Assembly: GCF_000003815.2 (NCBI RefSeq)
Contig: NC_049991.1
Span: 18,440,037-18,504,036 of the forward strand
Origin: Branchiostoma floridae
Taxonomy: Eukaryota > Chordata > Leptocardii > Amphioxiformes > Branchiostomatidae
Length of the DNA stretch: 64,000 bases
Direction: 5' to 3'
Part shown: in pieces, positions 11,890-23,078 of the stretch
Numbering within the stretch: the first letter of the stretch is position 1
Layout of the letters: each line of letters starts with the position of its first letter
Notes under the pieces: generated by a model
Told to the model about the DNA's origin: nothing
Databases searched by the model: none
What the model saw: the letters and a program-made list of their open reading frames with translations, nothing else
Position numbers and translations under genes: made by a program

Positions 11890-14800
11890 ATGGCGAAGAT
11901 GCCTGTCCGCTGCTTCATCTGTCTGACGGTCCTGATGACAGTCGGTCTGTCCTCCGCCGTTGTGGTTGTCACAGGGGTGAGTTCTTCTTAACTTTTCTAC
12001 GACATATTTTCCTTCCTACCTACCTATTCCATTTAGCTCCCTTTCATGGAGAATAGGGCACTGACGAACTTCCTTCAGTCCTTCCTATCTTCGGATAATT
12101 CCATCTGATCTCATGCCAGGTCTTCATCTCCCCTTCTACAGTCCTCCTTCAGGTCTCTAGAGGCCTGCCTCCGTTGTACATTTTTTTCAGCTCTTATGTT
12201 TTGCTGTTTTCTGATTGTGCGTCATCAGTTATCGATTGTACACGGTTAGCCGTCTAATCTAGACTTATAGATAGTAATCTCCGAGCAGATTCTACGGTAG
12301 CATAAGATAGTATCAAAAGCTGTCAGAGGAGTGAAGCCGGCCTAGGAGCGTGTATGCGACCGTTTGACACCCTTTGGCCGGCTATGCTCCTTGGCCATCT
12401 TTGATACTATCTTATGGCTCCGTAGGATCTGCTTGGAGATTAGACCTATAGCTCATTTTTAACCTATTGTCTCTGGACAAGAGCATATGGACTGCTCGAA
12501 TCGCGGATTGCTGAGCACTGCTTATTCAACTCGACGATCACCAGAAAGAGGCATTCGGCTTATAGAGTTTACCCTTCCTTTTGCCTAAAAAAGTATTTTC
12601 ATCGACTTACCATACTTTTCAGACCAAAGACTGTAGATTTTACCCAAAAACGAGCAATTCTTTTTTCACAGCAAAAAAAAAATACTCATAAAACAGCAGA
12701 CAATAAGCAAAAATCGCAACTGACGCAAGTCTGGCGATTAGTTTTATTGTTCGTTTAACATAAGACCTTTGTCATTGACGAAATATTAACAGCCGAAAAT
12801 GCAAGGGCGATGATTTTTTCACGATTAAACAATATAAATATATTTTTATATATATATATATATATATACCATACGACAATAAACGTTTTGAGTTGGTGAA
12901 ATAACCACAAAACCGCTGCTTTATCATATCATTATTTTTTCACCATTTAGCACGGCTCCAGTCTATTTGATTACGTTTCTGCGCTGTACTTTTTTTTCGC
13001 CATGAAAGAAAATCATAGCTCATTGTTGTCCAAAGTCTACATGGTTCTGTCTAAGATGTATGGTTGATGAAGGAAAATATTTTCTATTCAGACAAGTGTA
13101 AGGGGAGAATAATAAACTCTTTAGGGCGAATGCGTCTTTATTGTCCAATGCTCAGAAATCTGGGTCATTGGTAATCACATAGTCTCTTGTCGAAGCAGAC
13201 AGTGGTTACACCCCCTTTCTGCTAGGACGGCGCTCTCGCCGCGCTCTCTCTGCGACCTAAAATTTGACATATTGCTCAACGAATTGCATAGAAGGGAAAC
13301 TAATCTTTGTACACTTTGTTTGTTTTGTTGTCTCCTCAGTTTCACTTTTATATGTTGTATGATATATCCAATGTGAAAGGAAAGGGAACACATATCCTAT
13401 ACCTATTTAGGTCGTAGTGAGAGCGCAGCGCGATCGCCGTCCAGTGGAAAGGGGGCCTTGGAAATAAGCTGTACCTGTACAATCTGTATTACCGACTTAA
13501 AGGTGGTATCTTACTGCACTTGGAGAACCGGTGTGGCACTGTGGGGTTTGTTCACTGTGGCACTGTTGTGTTATCTTCCCCGATTTTTAAAACAATTTAG
13601 ATATTGCATAATACGTAAAAGTATGACAACAAGAAGACAACAAAACACACAAAACTTGAAAAACAGGAAAAATCGTTCTTCATCTTTGAAATTTGTTGAG
13701 TAATGTTTCCAAACCCGCAGTGCCGCACCGGCACCCTAAGTGCAGTGAGATGCCACCTATAGAAATAAGCTATACCTGTACAATCTGTACTACCCACTTA
13801 GCACAGCAGGTATTAATGCTTTGCTGTCAGTGAGGGCGGTTTGATGGTTGGGGTAGTCACGAATGTCGACAATACTGTATAAACCCTTTTTGTCGACTAG
13901 AGGCTGTAACTACTGCGCTATCAAAACATTTCACAGATCGCTCAAAGACGTCAATAGACTTAAGGTGGTATCTCACTGCACTTGCGGTACCGGTGCGGCA
14001 CAGCGGGGTCAGAAAATAACGCAACGAATTTCAGACATTCAAAAAACGAATTTTGTTACGTCTTGTGTATTTTGCTGTCTTCTAAGTCACATGTTTACGT
14101 ATGACGCAATATTTGAATTATGAAATTGTGTGTTTTGTTGTATTCATATCATACTTTTGCACCGTGCATCATTTTTCAATTCTCTCTCGGGGCTCGCTGT
14201 CTACTGTAGAAGAGGGGTAAAAGTAGGGAAATATAAGATTTGTTACAGAATGACACAACTCTTGGGCGCTGCTGGGATTTCTTTGTTTGTTTGTTTGTTT
14301 GTTTGTATTGCGGTCCCGGTAAACAACCTCACCAGGCGTAACACAACAGATTTGTACTGTACCTGCTGCATATCCGGACAGATTAATGTAATCCTCTCAC
14401 ACCGGTAAGGACCCCTACTCTTTTCGATAAGTGCAATGGGTTCTTTAACGTGCTCGAGTTGTGGCCTTCCTCAATCATGGGACTTCCATTTAACGTTTTG
14501 TATGAAGGTGCACTCTCACTGCACTTGCGTCAAGCTTGCGTCACTACAGGGATCGTTTACTGCGTTATTGTTTTTACAATTTCTCCGATTTTTTAGATAT
14601 TCCTTAACACGTAAAAGTATGACTTAGAAGACGACAAAATACACAAAAAGTAAGAAAATTTGTTCTTCATCTCTGAAATTTGTTGAGTATCTTTCGAACT
14701 CCGCAGTGACGCAAGCTTGACACAAGTGCAGTGAGAGTGCACCTTGAGGGACATGTGATGATGAGCCAAGAAACAGAAACACACACGCGCGCGCGCAAAA

Positions 14801-16757
14801 CTATCAACCAAACGCAAACTCCAATACCCTCCCGTGTAATCATACAGATAGCTTTGATATATAACAGGATGTCAGCTGACACGTGTGGCAATGCTGTTAA
14901 GCTCCTAGTCCTCGCGTTTCAAAGCCCTGTGTGCGGGCGGTCCAATTTTGCAGACGTCAGAAAAATTGCGAGCACTGCTAAGATAGAAACTAGACACAGA
15001 GGACGGTTTATGCTGCTCATTAGATTCGTTTTGACCTTTCACAAATGAGCTTTTCAGATCTATCAGGAGCCTTGGAGTGCAATTTTCGAGATGCTCAGCT
15101 GTATGAGAAGAACAATCTTTTGTATAGCAGAAGCTATCTGATGTTAAAGAAAGTGGAATGACAGCATCTATATCCATACACGACGTCGTTTCATACGCAG
15201 CGATAACGTCCTTTTTCTCTACACTTCATAAGTGTCAGAAATGAAATCAAATCTCTCAACGAATATACTGCATATTCAGGCCACCGATGAACATTTTATA
15301 TTCATAATTCTCTCCTCTATAACATCTTACTCCACCCTGACAGCTGTATAAGAACAACTGACAAAAAGTTCAGAAAGGAAAATCACTGTATTGTCTAGAA
15401 ATAAATGTATAATGATTGTACATCAAGGCATATTCATCATTCAGCATATATATCAGAGAGTGAATAGGTTGCTTAGAGCCACAAGTGTCCTGTTGGAGTG
15501 TTGATTAGCTCTTTGAGGATTTCTTTGAACAGTTTGAGAATGACCGAGTTATGAAGCGGCACCGTGAATGGATGTAACTAACCAATAATAAGCAGGCAAT
15601 GAAAGCAGTTAATGGACCAAATTAAGTCACAAATCATCCGAATAGAATTATAAACAAATGATAATCAAACCTAGGCAGGCTTGCATGACGTCATAAGCGA
15701 AGAAGGTACACGTGTGCCAAAGCCCTTCACGTCAATGAATGTCGCTAATTGGCCCCTATTCACTGTCTAAGTTTCACTTGTGTGGTACCAACGCACGGGT
15801 AGGGAAACGCGAGTGGGTTGAATATGTTTTATAGGCAAATCCATAGGTACTTTGGTCAGCCTAGATGGAAAGAATTTCAAGTTTCATATCATAAAAATAT
15901 ATATAAGAGTTACTGGGAGTGTTTGGTGGCTTGGTATTCAATCATATTCTACAAAAAAAAACAGACAAACAAACGAACAAACAAGCAAAGAACCTGATTT
16001 CTAGGTATGCAAGAGTGACCCAAAGTGCTTACCTACAGCACAAGTACGAAGAGATCGTCTTAATGGCCCATAGAGTCACGAAGATGTATATTGGAAACTG
16101 ACGAAAACTAGTGGATGACGTCTGACCGTTTCCATTCCAAAATCATATCCAGTTGCTTGATTAATTTTTTGGCATATCTTAGAACCTGGATCTCTGACCT
16201 TCATCGACGTGAATAACCCGTCTGTTTTGCTCCAGGTCTGCAAGAGTGACTCGGAGTGCATGGCTGCCAAAGGAGACGGGTCTTGCTGCGCCGCCATGAG
16301 CCCCGACCCGCTGTTCCGCGGGGTGCCGGTGTGTAAGATGACAGGTTTGTTTGTTTGTTTGTTTATTTGTTTATTTTCAAACGCCTGGGTAGCCTATTCA
16401 GTTTAGAGAAACTGGTTTTCAATAGGGCCCAGTATTTACATACAAGGAAATAAAAGCATGTTACAAAGAAAATAAATAAACATTACACTTCGGAACATAT
16501 AAATACAAATGAAACATTGAAACGGCTGACAAATCAAAATCACATTCCTTAAATCCGATCCAGGTCAGGAGAAGGAGCCGTGTCACGTGGCCTCTAACGT
16601 GCTGCCCTACCCTCTGCCCAGTCCCCGGATCTTCTGGCGCTGTCCCTGCGGCCCGGGGCTGCGCTGCGTCGCGCCCAGAGGCGGGAAGGTCGGCCGCTGC
16701 AAGAGGGAGAGTCAGGCCTTCAGCGGGGGGCTGGACGGAGAGGATCTGGTGGTTTAA
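11890..16757 (+). CDS. prokineticin-like (AVIT family) secreted peptide, three exons
   Basis: Exon 1 is 11890-11976 (29 codons, signal peptide MAKMPVRCFICLTVLMTVGL, then SSAVVVVTG; donor GTGAGT, phase 0). Exon 2 is 16236-16344 (acceptor TTTTGCTCCAG, donor GTTTGT, phase 1). Exon 3 is 16564-16757, ending TAA. The product is about 129 aa with ten cysteines after the signal. Spacing is C-x5-C-x8-CC-x14-C-x9-C-x19-C-x-C-x5-C-x10-C. It includes FRGVPVC and CPCGPGLRC, which follow the colipase-fold pattern of prokineticins (a first gap of 5, a nine-residue gap between Cys5 and Cys6, Cys-Pro-Cys). In vertebrate prokineticins the mature N-terminus AVITG is needed to activate the G-protein-coupled receptors. 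Here the matching position, right after the likely signal cleavage, reads AVVVVTG, longer but with Ala-Val and Thr-Gly kept. Dickkopf and colipase share the fold but lack this N-terminus. The C-terminal tail after Cys10 is acidic (GLDGEDLVV). Exon structure and cysteines are seen, family assignment is knowledge-based, receptor activity is inferred. Confidence 0.82.
12275..12442. mobile_element. foldback element, TCTCCAAGCAGAT family, intact copy
   Basis: TAATCTCCGAGCAGATTCTA..GCATAAGATAGTATCAAA at left is mirrored by TTTGATACTATCTTATGG..GATCTGCTTGGAGATTA at right. Related copies lie at 31243-31349, 55202-55526 and 56795-57215. It lies in intron 1 of the prokineticin-like gene. Confidence 0.75.
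12443..13208. other. intron 1 DNA with a TA microsatellite
   Basis: AT-rich intron sequence; the only recognisable item is a TA dinucleotide run at about 12846-12868. Confidence 0.6.
13209..13457. mobile_element. MITE, CCCCCTTT..AAAGGGGG family
   Basis: Left end CCCCCTTTCTGCTAGGACGG..CGCTCTCTCTGCGACCT is inverted at right as AGGTCGTAGTGAGAGCGCAG..GTCCAGTGGAAAGGGGG. The interior carries the CTCAACGAATTG motif shared with the other MITEs here. Copies of the same family: 21641-21880, 27846-28083, 49347-49569. Confidence 0.75.
13461..13800. mobile_element. MITE (13501-13758) between 39-bp direct repeats
   Basis: TIRs AGGTGGTATCTTACTGCACT (13501) and AGTGCAGTGAGATGCCACCT (to 13758). The flanks are not just 3 bp: GAAATAAGCTGTACCTGTAC... 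(13461-13499) recurs after the element at 13762-13800 with about three mismatches. Either an old long target duplication or an insertion exactly at a tandem-repeat junction. Confidence 0.7.
13963..14125. mobile_element. MITE half (left end only)
   Basis: Starts AGGTGGTATCTCACTGCACT, continues into the family core (CAACGAATTTCAGA, GTATTACGCAATAT-like), then homology stops near 14125 without a right terminus. Confidence 0.6.
14506..14744. mobile_element. MITE with TGA target duplication
   Basis: AGGTGCACTCTCACTGCACT at left and its inverse AGTGCAGTGAGAGTGCACCT at right (to 14744), flanked by TGA (14503-14505, 14745-14747). Non-coding core as in its relatives. Confidence 0.75.
14745..16124. other. 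intron 1 DNA, no further element
   Basis: Continuation of the long intron of the prokineticin-like gene. Short frames here are unsupported. A CACACGCGCGCGCG tract lies near 14780. Confidence 0.5.
16125..16215. repeat. dispersed repeat abutting exon 2
   Basis: CAAAATCATATCCAGTTGCTTG..ATATCTTA..CCTGG..TTCATCGACGT recurs near 18630-18715, 46060-46150 (inverted) and 47650-47735. It ends about 20 bp before the exon 2 acceptor of the prokineticin-like gene. Confidence 0.6.
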
Positions 16758-16873
16758 ATAGAACAGGTTCATTGTAAATTCAAGCCTGCAGGCTAATTGC
16801 AAAAGAACATCAATTAACGATAGTTTACAAGCATTAACTTCAATGAAATATAGAACTGAAACAGACAATCAAG

Positions 16874-17356
16874 ATTAAACTATGTTCCTAGTCTAGTCAA
16901 TCATTCGAACGCTTTACCTAGAATAGACGACATTCGAACGCCGTTCGATGTGTTCGAATTGTGCACGTGAACACAGAATTGCGTTCTTAGATCTCGTTCG
17001 AATGATGGAGGAAATGATGTAATGCCCCTGTGACGTAATCAGTTTTTGTTGCCCTTGGAAGTGTAAACCCGTCAGTTTTTGCTTGTAGTCTTATCACGTG
17101 GTACAACTACGTCATCCTACGTCATCAAAATGTTGTGGGTAACCAACAATCGAGCAACGGAGCTCCATAATTTCCTCTTCTAGTGTTTTTCAGGGACACC
17201 GATGTGAAATTCAATCTAACGGAAGAGATTCTCCAATCTTAACGTTAATTTTATATCTTACAATCTACGCTCCCCATATAAGGAGCGCAGACTGTTATAT
17301 GGATACATGTAAACTGTGTTCCATACAATTCGACTAAATTGGGGACATGAAATAAA
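16874..17356 (+). terminator. candidate polyadenylation signals downstream of the prokineticin-like gene
   Basis: The nearest variant signal is ATTAAA at 16874-16879, about 120 bp after the stop; the first canonical AATAAA is at 17351-17356. Either could end the transcript. Confidence 0.3.
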
Positions 17357-18851
17357 TGTTTGGCTCCTGCAGATGATTCTGAGATACTTATAGGGGTTTT
17401 TTAATAGCTCATTGGGTTAGTTTAAACATGCATTTCCTGGATGTCGATAAAAGAGGAAATCGTGGCCCTTTGATGCTTACTAAACGACTATTACGCCATT
17501 ATGACGTGGGTTGTTGGGGAGGCCACGCCCACAGACAGTCTTCACAGCTAGCTTAGTATAGCCGTCTTCACTTGATATGCAAACTACTATTATTATATGG
17601 GAATATTACTGATACTACGACTACTTCTACAGCTAGTAACACTGACTACGACTAATATTCCTAGTCGGTATTGTAACACACTGTTGTTAATGGCCATGGA
17701 AATCTCGCTTTTGCTAGACTGTATTTGTCCAACTAGAGGAGCAGGTGCGTTAACATTTACATGTATTATAAACGATGAATGTGATGTGGCCGGTTTGAAT
17801 ATATTGTAGCGAAATGTCGAATCAAACAAATCAAACAACAACATATAAAAGTAATTTCTAACGGAAAAGCCAAGCACAACCACGCTCTCCAGTACGAAAT
17901 ATAAGTATCAAGTACCAGCTACTGTAGTAGATGCTTCAATAAAGATGGATTTCAATAAAATATTGGCTTTGTGTGACCTTTCATTTTCTGATTGGGATAT
18001 CTGTATAGCCAGTATAACTGCCCTTCGGCGGCGCGGCAGCAGCTGGCTATATTACACCGAACGACCTGTCACACCTAGCCTTTGCACATCTTTCTGCAAA
18101 GGCTTATTAAAACTATCCTGCGAAGATGGAATATATCAACCTAGATTTATATACCAAGTTTAACTCATGTTTTACTCAAGAAGATTTGTCTTAAGCTTAA
18201 TCATGTTGTTTCAATTGAAGTATACGTTAACCAGTTGAATTGATTATGTGTATTCTATGAGAACTGTAAATGTGCGTATGTGTTGGCACCCAGTGTCAGC
18301 TAAACTGCCTGGGTTTGCATTGGCCGCAATTTTGATAAGTCTAACATTAGATCCGTTTCTCGGAACCAACAAGTTTCACTGCAGTCCCCTCAGTTCATTT
18401 TCCAGAAATTAGGCTATAAAGAAACGGCGTTTTTTGTCGTGTTGATTCATTCATGATAATAACTTTATAGCGAATTCATTCATGCCCAAGGGCTAACTAC
18501 ACAAGACAGAGATCAACCAAATGTGAAATAAGTGATATTCTATGGGTTAAGCTATTTTTCTGTATGTAATGGGAAATGAATGTCCATCGTTTCGTTAGAT
18601 AAACGTTTCGAATGAATTCGCCGATCAAGATTGGACATCCAGGTAATAAGATATTCATATCCAGTTGCTTGCGCAACTGCTTTTTTGGCACGTTTTGGAT
18701 GAATCTTTATCAATGGCGATGACGGCATGTGGGCGTGAATTGTGCACGTTTTCATTTGCGTCACCACACTCTTCTCTTACCACAAAACTCCTACCGCTGA
18801 GTCATTAGGTTTTCCGCATAATAGGTGTAAATATGGCCACCTGTCGTGTAA
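17357..18851. other. intergenic, nothing assigned
   Basis: A 72-codon frame at 17945-18163 (+) has no recognisable domain. One copy of the dispersed ATATCCAGTTGCTTG repeat lies at about 18630-18715. Confidence 0.4.
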
Positions 18852-19045
18852 AGGTGCACTCTGACAGGACGTGCGGCACGCTTGCGGCATTGCTGCGTTC
18901 ATTCACTGCGTCACCGTTTTGTTATTTTCTGCGATTGTTTATAATTCAGATATTGCGTAATACGTAAAAGAATGACATAGAAGACGACAAAATACACAAC
19001 AAGTTTCGTTCTTTATCTCTGAAATTCGTTGAGTATGCTAATCCA
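18852..19045. mobile_element. MITE half (left end)
   Basis: Starts AGGTGCACTCTGACAGGACG after TAA and keeps the family core (GATATTGCGTAATACGTAAA, GAAATTCGTTGAGTAT), then loses homology; no right terminus. Confidence 0.6.
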
Positions 19046-19206
19046 CAGGACTAAACACTCAGACCCTTCTTTTCCCAGGCTTGATTTGTCTTATGCTTAC
19101 CTCTAGTAATACTATAAGAGACAATCTTCGCCATCTGTATTATGTTTATATTGCCATTCTTATTTAAGGATGGAACAAGGGCGCTTCGGCCCCATGTGCC
19201 CATTTA

Positions 19207-19440
19207 AGGTGCGCTCCCACCGCACTGCGAGATCGAAAGATACTCAACGAATTTCAGAGATAAAGAACGAAGTTTCTTACGTTTTGTGTATTTTGTTGTC
19301 TTCTAAGTCATACGTTTACTTATTACGCAATATCTAAATCATAAAAATCGGCGAAAATAAAACAACAGTGCCGCAATGAATGAACCCCGTAGTGCCGCAC
19401 TGGTGCCCCAAGTGCAGTGAGATACCACATTAATGGCATA
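19207..19440. mobile_element. MITE, Harbinger-like
   Basis: TTA precedes AGGTGCGCTCCCACCGCACT; the right end AGTGCAGTGAGATACCACAT is followed by TAA. The interior is in inverse orientation relative to 18852-19045 (GATACTCAACGAATTTCAGA first). Confidence 0.7.
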
Positions 19441-21108
19441 AAAATCTATGACAGAGAAAAAAACATTCTTGTTACACTGATCTCCAAAAGTGTTAGCATT
19501 GTAAACATCCTGATGGCTGTCCGGACACCGTGTTGAATTAAATTTCCATTTTTTATAGCCTAGTCACTATGTTGATACATCTCACTAGACTTCCACACGT
19601 TGGGGGTGTGGCTTCGTCGCAAAAAAAAAAAAAAACTCAAGGCGTACCCTGCTCAACGACGCCACCTGGTGCTTCAAAGTTGTACTACAGAACGGTGTCT
19701 TGTCCGTCTCTCGTAGTCGTTTATTTTTGTCTTGACAAAGATTTAGTTTGTTCAGTGGCGCACCTGGCGGGTCTGGAATAAAGTTCCATCAACATGTTTT
19801 ACTTTCAGATTTAGTATTAAGGCACACAGAACGCAGTATATATATTTGATACCCCATTGGTCAATAGTAGTTCGTGTATAAAGTAGTGCGTCACAGTACT
19901 TAAAATATTCTTTTGTTCACAATAGCAAGGTAGAACCTGTTCTGATTGGTAGTGGTTTTGAAACTGTTTAAGTTGGATTACGATGTACGTTCGGTTGATG
20001 CAAATTTGCGTAGGAATATTGTTAAACATAAACTGCAGTGACGTTGGCTGCAGTTAGCATAACCTCCGCTGGACGTCGTTTTTCAACTTTATTGCGGGCA
20101 CTTGCCCATATCACATGAACAATAAATATGTAACCTTGCAATTGAAACACATCTTCTGAATTTGTCTATCCATGCTTGTAGACTCCAATATCAGCAACGC
20201 TGCCCGAGAGGCTGTACTTGTCACATTTCCTAATACATAACGTTAAATGAACAAAAAAACACAAAAACACAACAATATAAATACAGTTTATATACAATAA
20301 AAAGTTGAGTGGGTTCAGCCGGGGTTTTGTATCTGAGATTGATGTAGTGTGTTGAGAATTTGCTGTGGATGAAGGCTTCTGGATGGAATAAGCGGGAGAT
20401 GATGTTGTTTTCAGATGTGGCGATGCGTTGTATGAAATGCATGCGTTAGTTTTCATCTCCTAGCCTCAAAAGTATCAACTTCATATGCGACAAACATTTG
20501 GCTAGCACTAGCACTCGTTCTATAGCTTATGACATTGGGTTTTACAAAGAAGCCGGCAGGGAGCTTAACTCATTATTTATGTTTTGTAGATTTTACTCTG
20601 AACTCAAACATTTTATTTGACGTCATCTGCGCCATGTAGGATTACAGCGTATGTCTGTAAACTACACGAAGATGCTACTGCTTAATTCAATTACCCGCCA
20701 ACATGGTCGTCAGGGAATTTAAACTGTAATGAGTACGACGTGAATGAAAAGCCTGTACTGAATCTTTGTACATTCCCTGTTCCTATATATTTCGAGTCGT
20801 CAAACCTTCTCATTTTGTTGGGTTCCTTAATCATGTTAATTCGAATATGTGAAAAAATATGCTCTGCTACCTTGAGGTAGTCATGAAAGATGATTGCACA
20901 TATATCCAATTTTACCCGACACAAGTTTATGGCAACGTTCCTTTTATCAATTCGAAATTACATGTGCAGGTACGTATACATATGACATATTTATCAGACA
21001 TTGAAATCATAGTGCGATTTGATTACTTTTAAATATCTTTATCATCTTGTAAATCGGGAGAAAAGATCTAATCACCATTTTTCGAGTTGTCCACAATTAC
21101 AGATACAG
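19441..21108. other. intergenic, nothing assigned
   Basis: Contains an A-run (19621-19634) and AT-rich DNA. Open frames up to 96 codons (20166-20456, minus) lack any domain. Confidence 0.4.
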
Positions 21109-21290
21109 AAACACACACAGACACACACACACTCACACACACACACACACACAAACACACACAAACACAAACACAAATACACACAGGCACACAAACACAC
21201 AACACACCACACAAACACACACACATACATACACATACCTGTATACACATCAATATATACATGTATACACATAATATGCACAGACGACAA
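21109..21290. repeat. CA microsatellite (imperfect)
   Basis: Interrupted (CA)n with CACAAA and CATACA variants; it creates spurious Thr/His or Cys/Val open frames on both strands. Confidence 0.9.
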
Positions 21291-21313
21291 TATACACATA
21301 ACCTTCTTTACAG

Positions 21314-21441
21314 TAACATTTACGGCGTCCTTTCCAAACCCAAAGGTCGCCCTTGTCTGGAGTTAATGCACCCTGACAGACTTCCCGCTCGCTATCGCGG
21401 AACGCACCTCATCTCCATTCCACCCACGTGCCGCCTGGCCG
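21314..21441 (+). CDS. isolated internal exon of unknown gene
   Basis: A 128-bp GC-richer segment lies between a good acceptor (CTTCTTTACAG, ending 21313) and a consensus donor GTAAGT (21442-21447). The frame is open across it, with entering phase 2 and leaving phase 1, and reads NIYGVLSKPKGRPCLELMHP and then DRLPARYRGTHLISIPPTCR. The composition is protein-like and differs from the CA repeat just upstream. I do not recognise the family and cannot find partner exons in the window. It could be chance, but intact splice sites plus an open frame make an exon plausible. Confidence 0.42.
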
Positions 21442-21578
21442 GTAAGTTCAGCGCTAACAGCGTCCCTGACGGCGCGACGTCAGCACATCAAGGAACGGTA
21501 CAGACGCTGATGGATGCTCCAGTCTCTCTTCTTAAGAGACGTCCTGACCTGTAGGTCAGTCCTCCCAGGATAAAACGT

Positions 21579-21944
21579 TATAAAGGAGATGCCGCCGTGT
21601 GTTATCAGGAGATCCACGAGTACGGTACCGACTGCACTTAGGCCCCCTTTCCCCTTTTTAGACGGCGATCGCGATGCGCTCGGACTGCGACCTGCATAAG
21701 ATATGTGTAACTTTCATACTAGGTGTATGATACAAAACGTAAAAGTGTGACGGACAAGACAACAAAACGCACAAAGTGTAAAAAGATTCGTTTCTTTTTT
21801 TATACAATTCGTTGAGTGATCTGTCAAATTTAAGGTCGCAGAGAGAGCGCGGCAAGAGCGCCGTCCCGGTGGGAAGGGGGTATAAAGGAGATGCCGCCGT
21901 GTATTAGGAGAACATCGAGCACGTTAGAGAACCAACTGCACTTA
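21579..21944. mobile_element. MITE (21641-21880) exactly between two copies of a 62-64 bp repeat
   Basis: The element has GGCCCCCTTTCC..AGACGGCGATCGCGATGCGC at left and the inverted form GCGCCGTCCCGGTGGGAAGG at right. The flanks TATAAAGGAGATGCCGCCGT..CTGCACTTA occur at 21579-21640 and again at 21881-21944, about 80% alike by eye. Confidence 0.7.
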
Positions 21945-23078
21945 ACGTTATCAGAAATAGAAGGGGTCTGCCTCGATGTACGATGGCAAAAAAACAGCTC
22001 TTCTGGCTTACTCTAAGGCTATCTCTAAGGCCCCCTTTAAAGTAGACCGTGATAGTTGAGCGACTGTACAGATAACAAAATTAGATTTGGGTGAACCTTG
22101 GTTTTATAATTCTGATATGATACACGATGCACGAAGAATGATTTCAAAGACTACAAAACACAGAAAACGTAACACGTATGAAATCAAGGGTCACTCAAGT
22201 CCACACAAATCCAATATTGATGACTTCTCGAGCACAGTAGCCCAATCATCGCCGTTTTGTGAAGAGAGGGCCTAAGGGACAGATTTCGAGGAAGCTACGG
22301 TTGTTGACTACGGTTATCTCATGCCTTGGAGTAAGACTTAGCTTATGAGTTTTCTGTTTTTGAATTCACCGTTACGTTTCGCTGTTGAAACTTCCGGCCC
22401 TCACCTTAAAGCATCTGGCTAAAACTGAATCATGCCTATATATGGAAACACCTGATAGGTAGTATGTTTTACAAGATGGAGACCAAACGTGCTATTTGTA
22501 TGTGCTCCAACTCTGTGAAAATGACAAATGGTGGTAATCATGGTGGTAGTGATTTTATCACTAGTGAAATTCCATCAAAATATATGTTTCTTCTTCCATG
22601 TATCGTTATGAACTGAACGAGAATTTTACGTCTATGAGGGGCTAGATACGGTTGTTTTATTGATGATGATAAATAGCTACTGCTAAATTTGATGCTACGG
22701 ATATTTCTTAGAATTCTCTTCTTGAATTCTCTGCTATGAACTGAAGCCCTGGAATTCTATGACCAACGTCTCATTGCGATCCTTCTACCATAGATCGTCA
22801 CCAACTGAAAGAGAAGAGCTGATATCTGTGAGAGGGCGGATTTGGTGGGTTTATTCAGAAGCTTCTGCTGACGTAGATTCTTCAGATATTCCTCAAAAGT
22901 CTGTCATTGAATTCGCGGCATTGATATAAACCTCCTGGAATTCCATCAACATCCCTTCGTCGAAATCATCCCCTACTAGATTGTCCTTAGATGGAAGAGA
23001 AGATCATGCTGACGTCACCTTGCCTGCTGATTTGGTGGGTTTATTTACTAGCTTCTTCTGACGCTGACGCTTCGGATA

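Noticed and set aside
16461-16868. 135-codon minus-strand frame
   Set aside because: It is antisense to exon 3 of the prokineticin-like gene and reflects the GC-rich coding composition.
21068-21366. Thr/His-rich and Cys/Val-rich frames
   Set aside because: Translation of a CA/GT microsatellite. Only the exon-like part from 21314 was kept. The same applies to 53886-54254 and 62643-62969.
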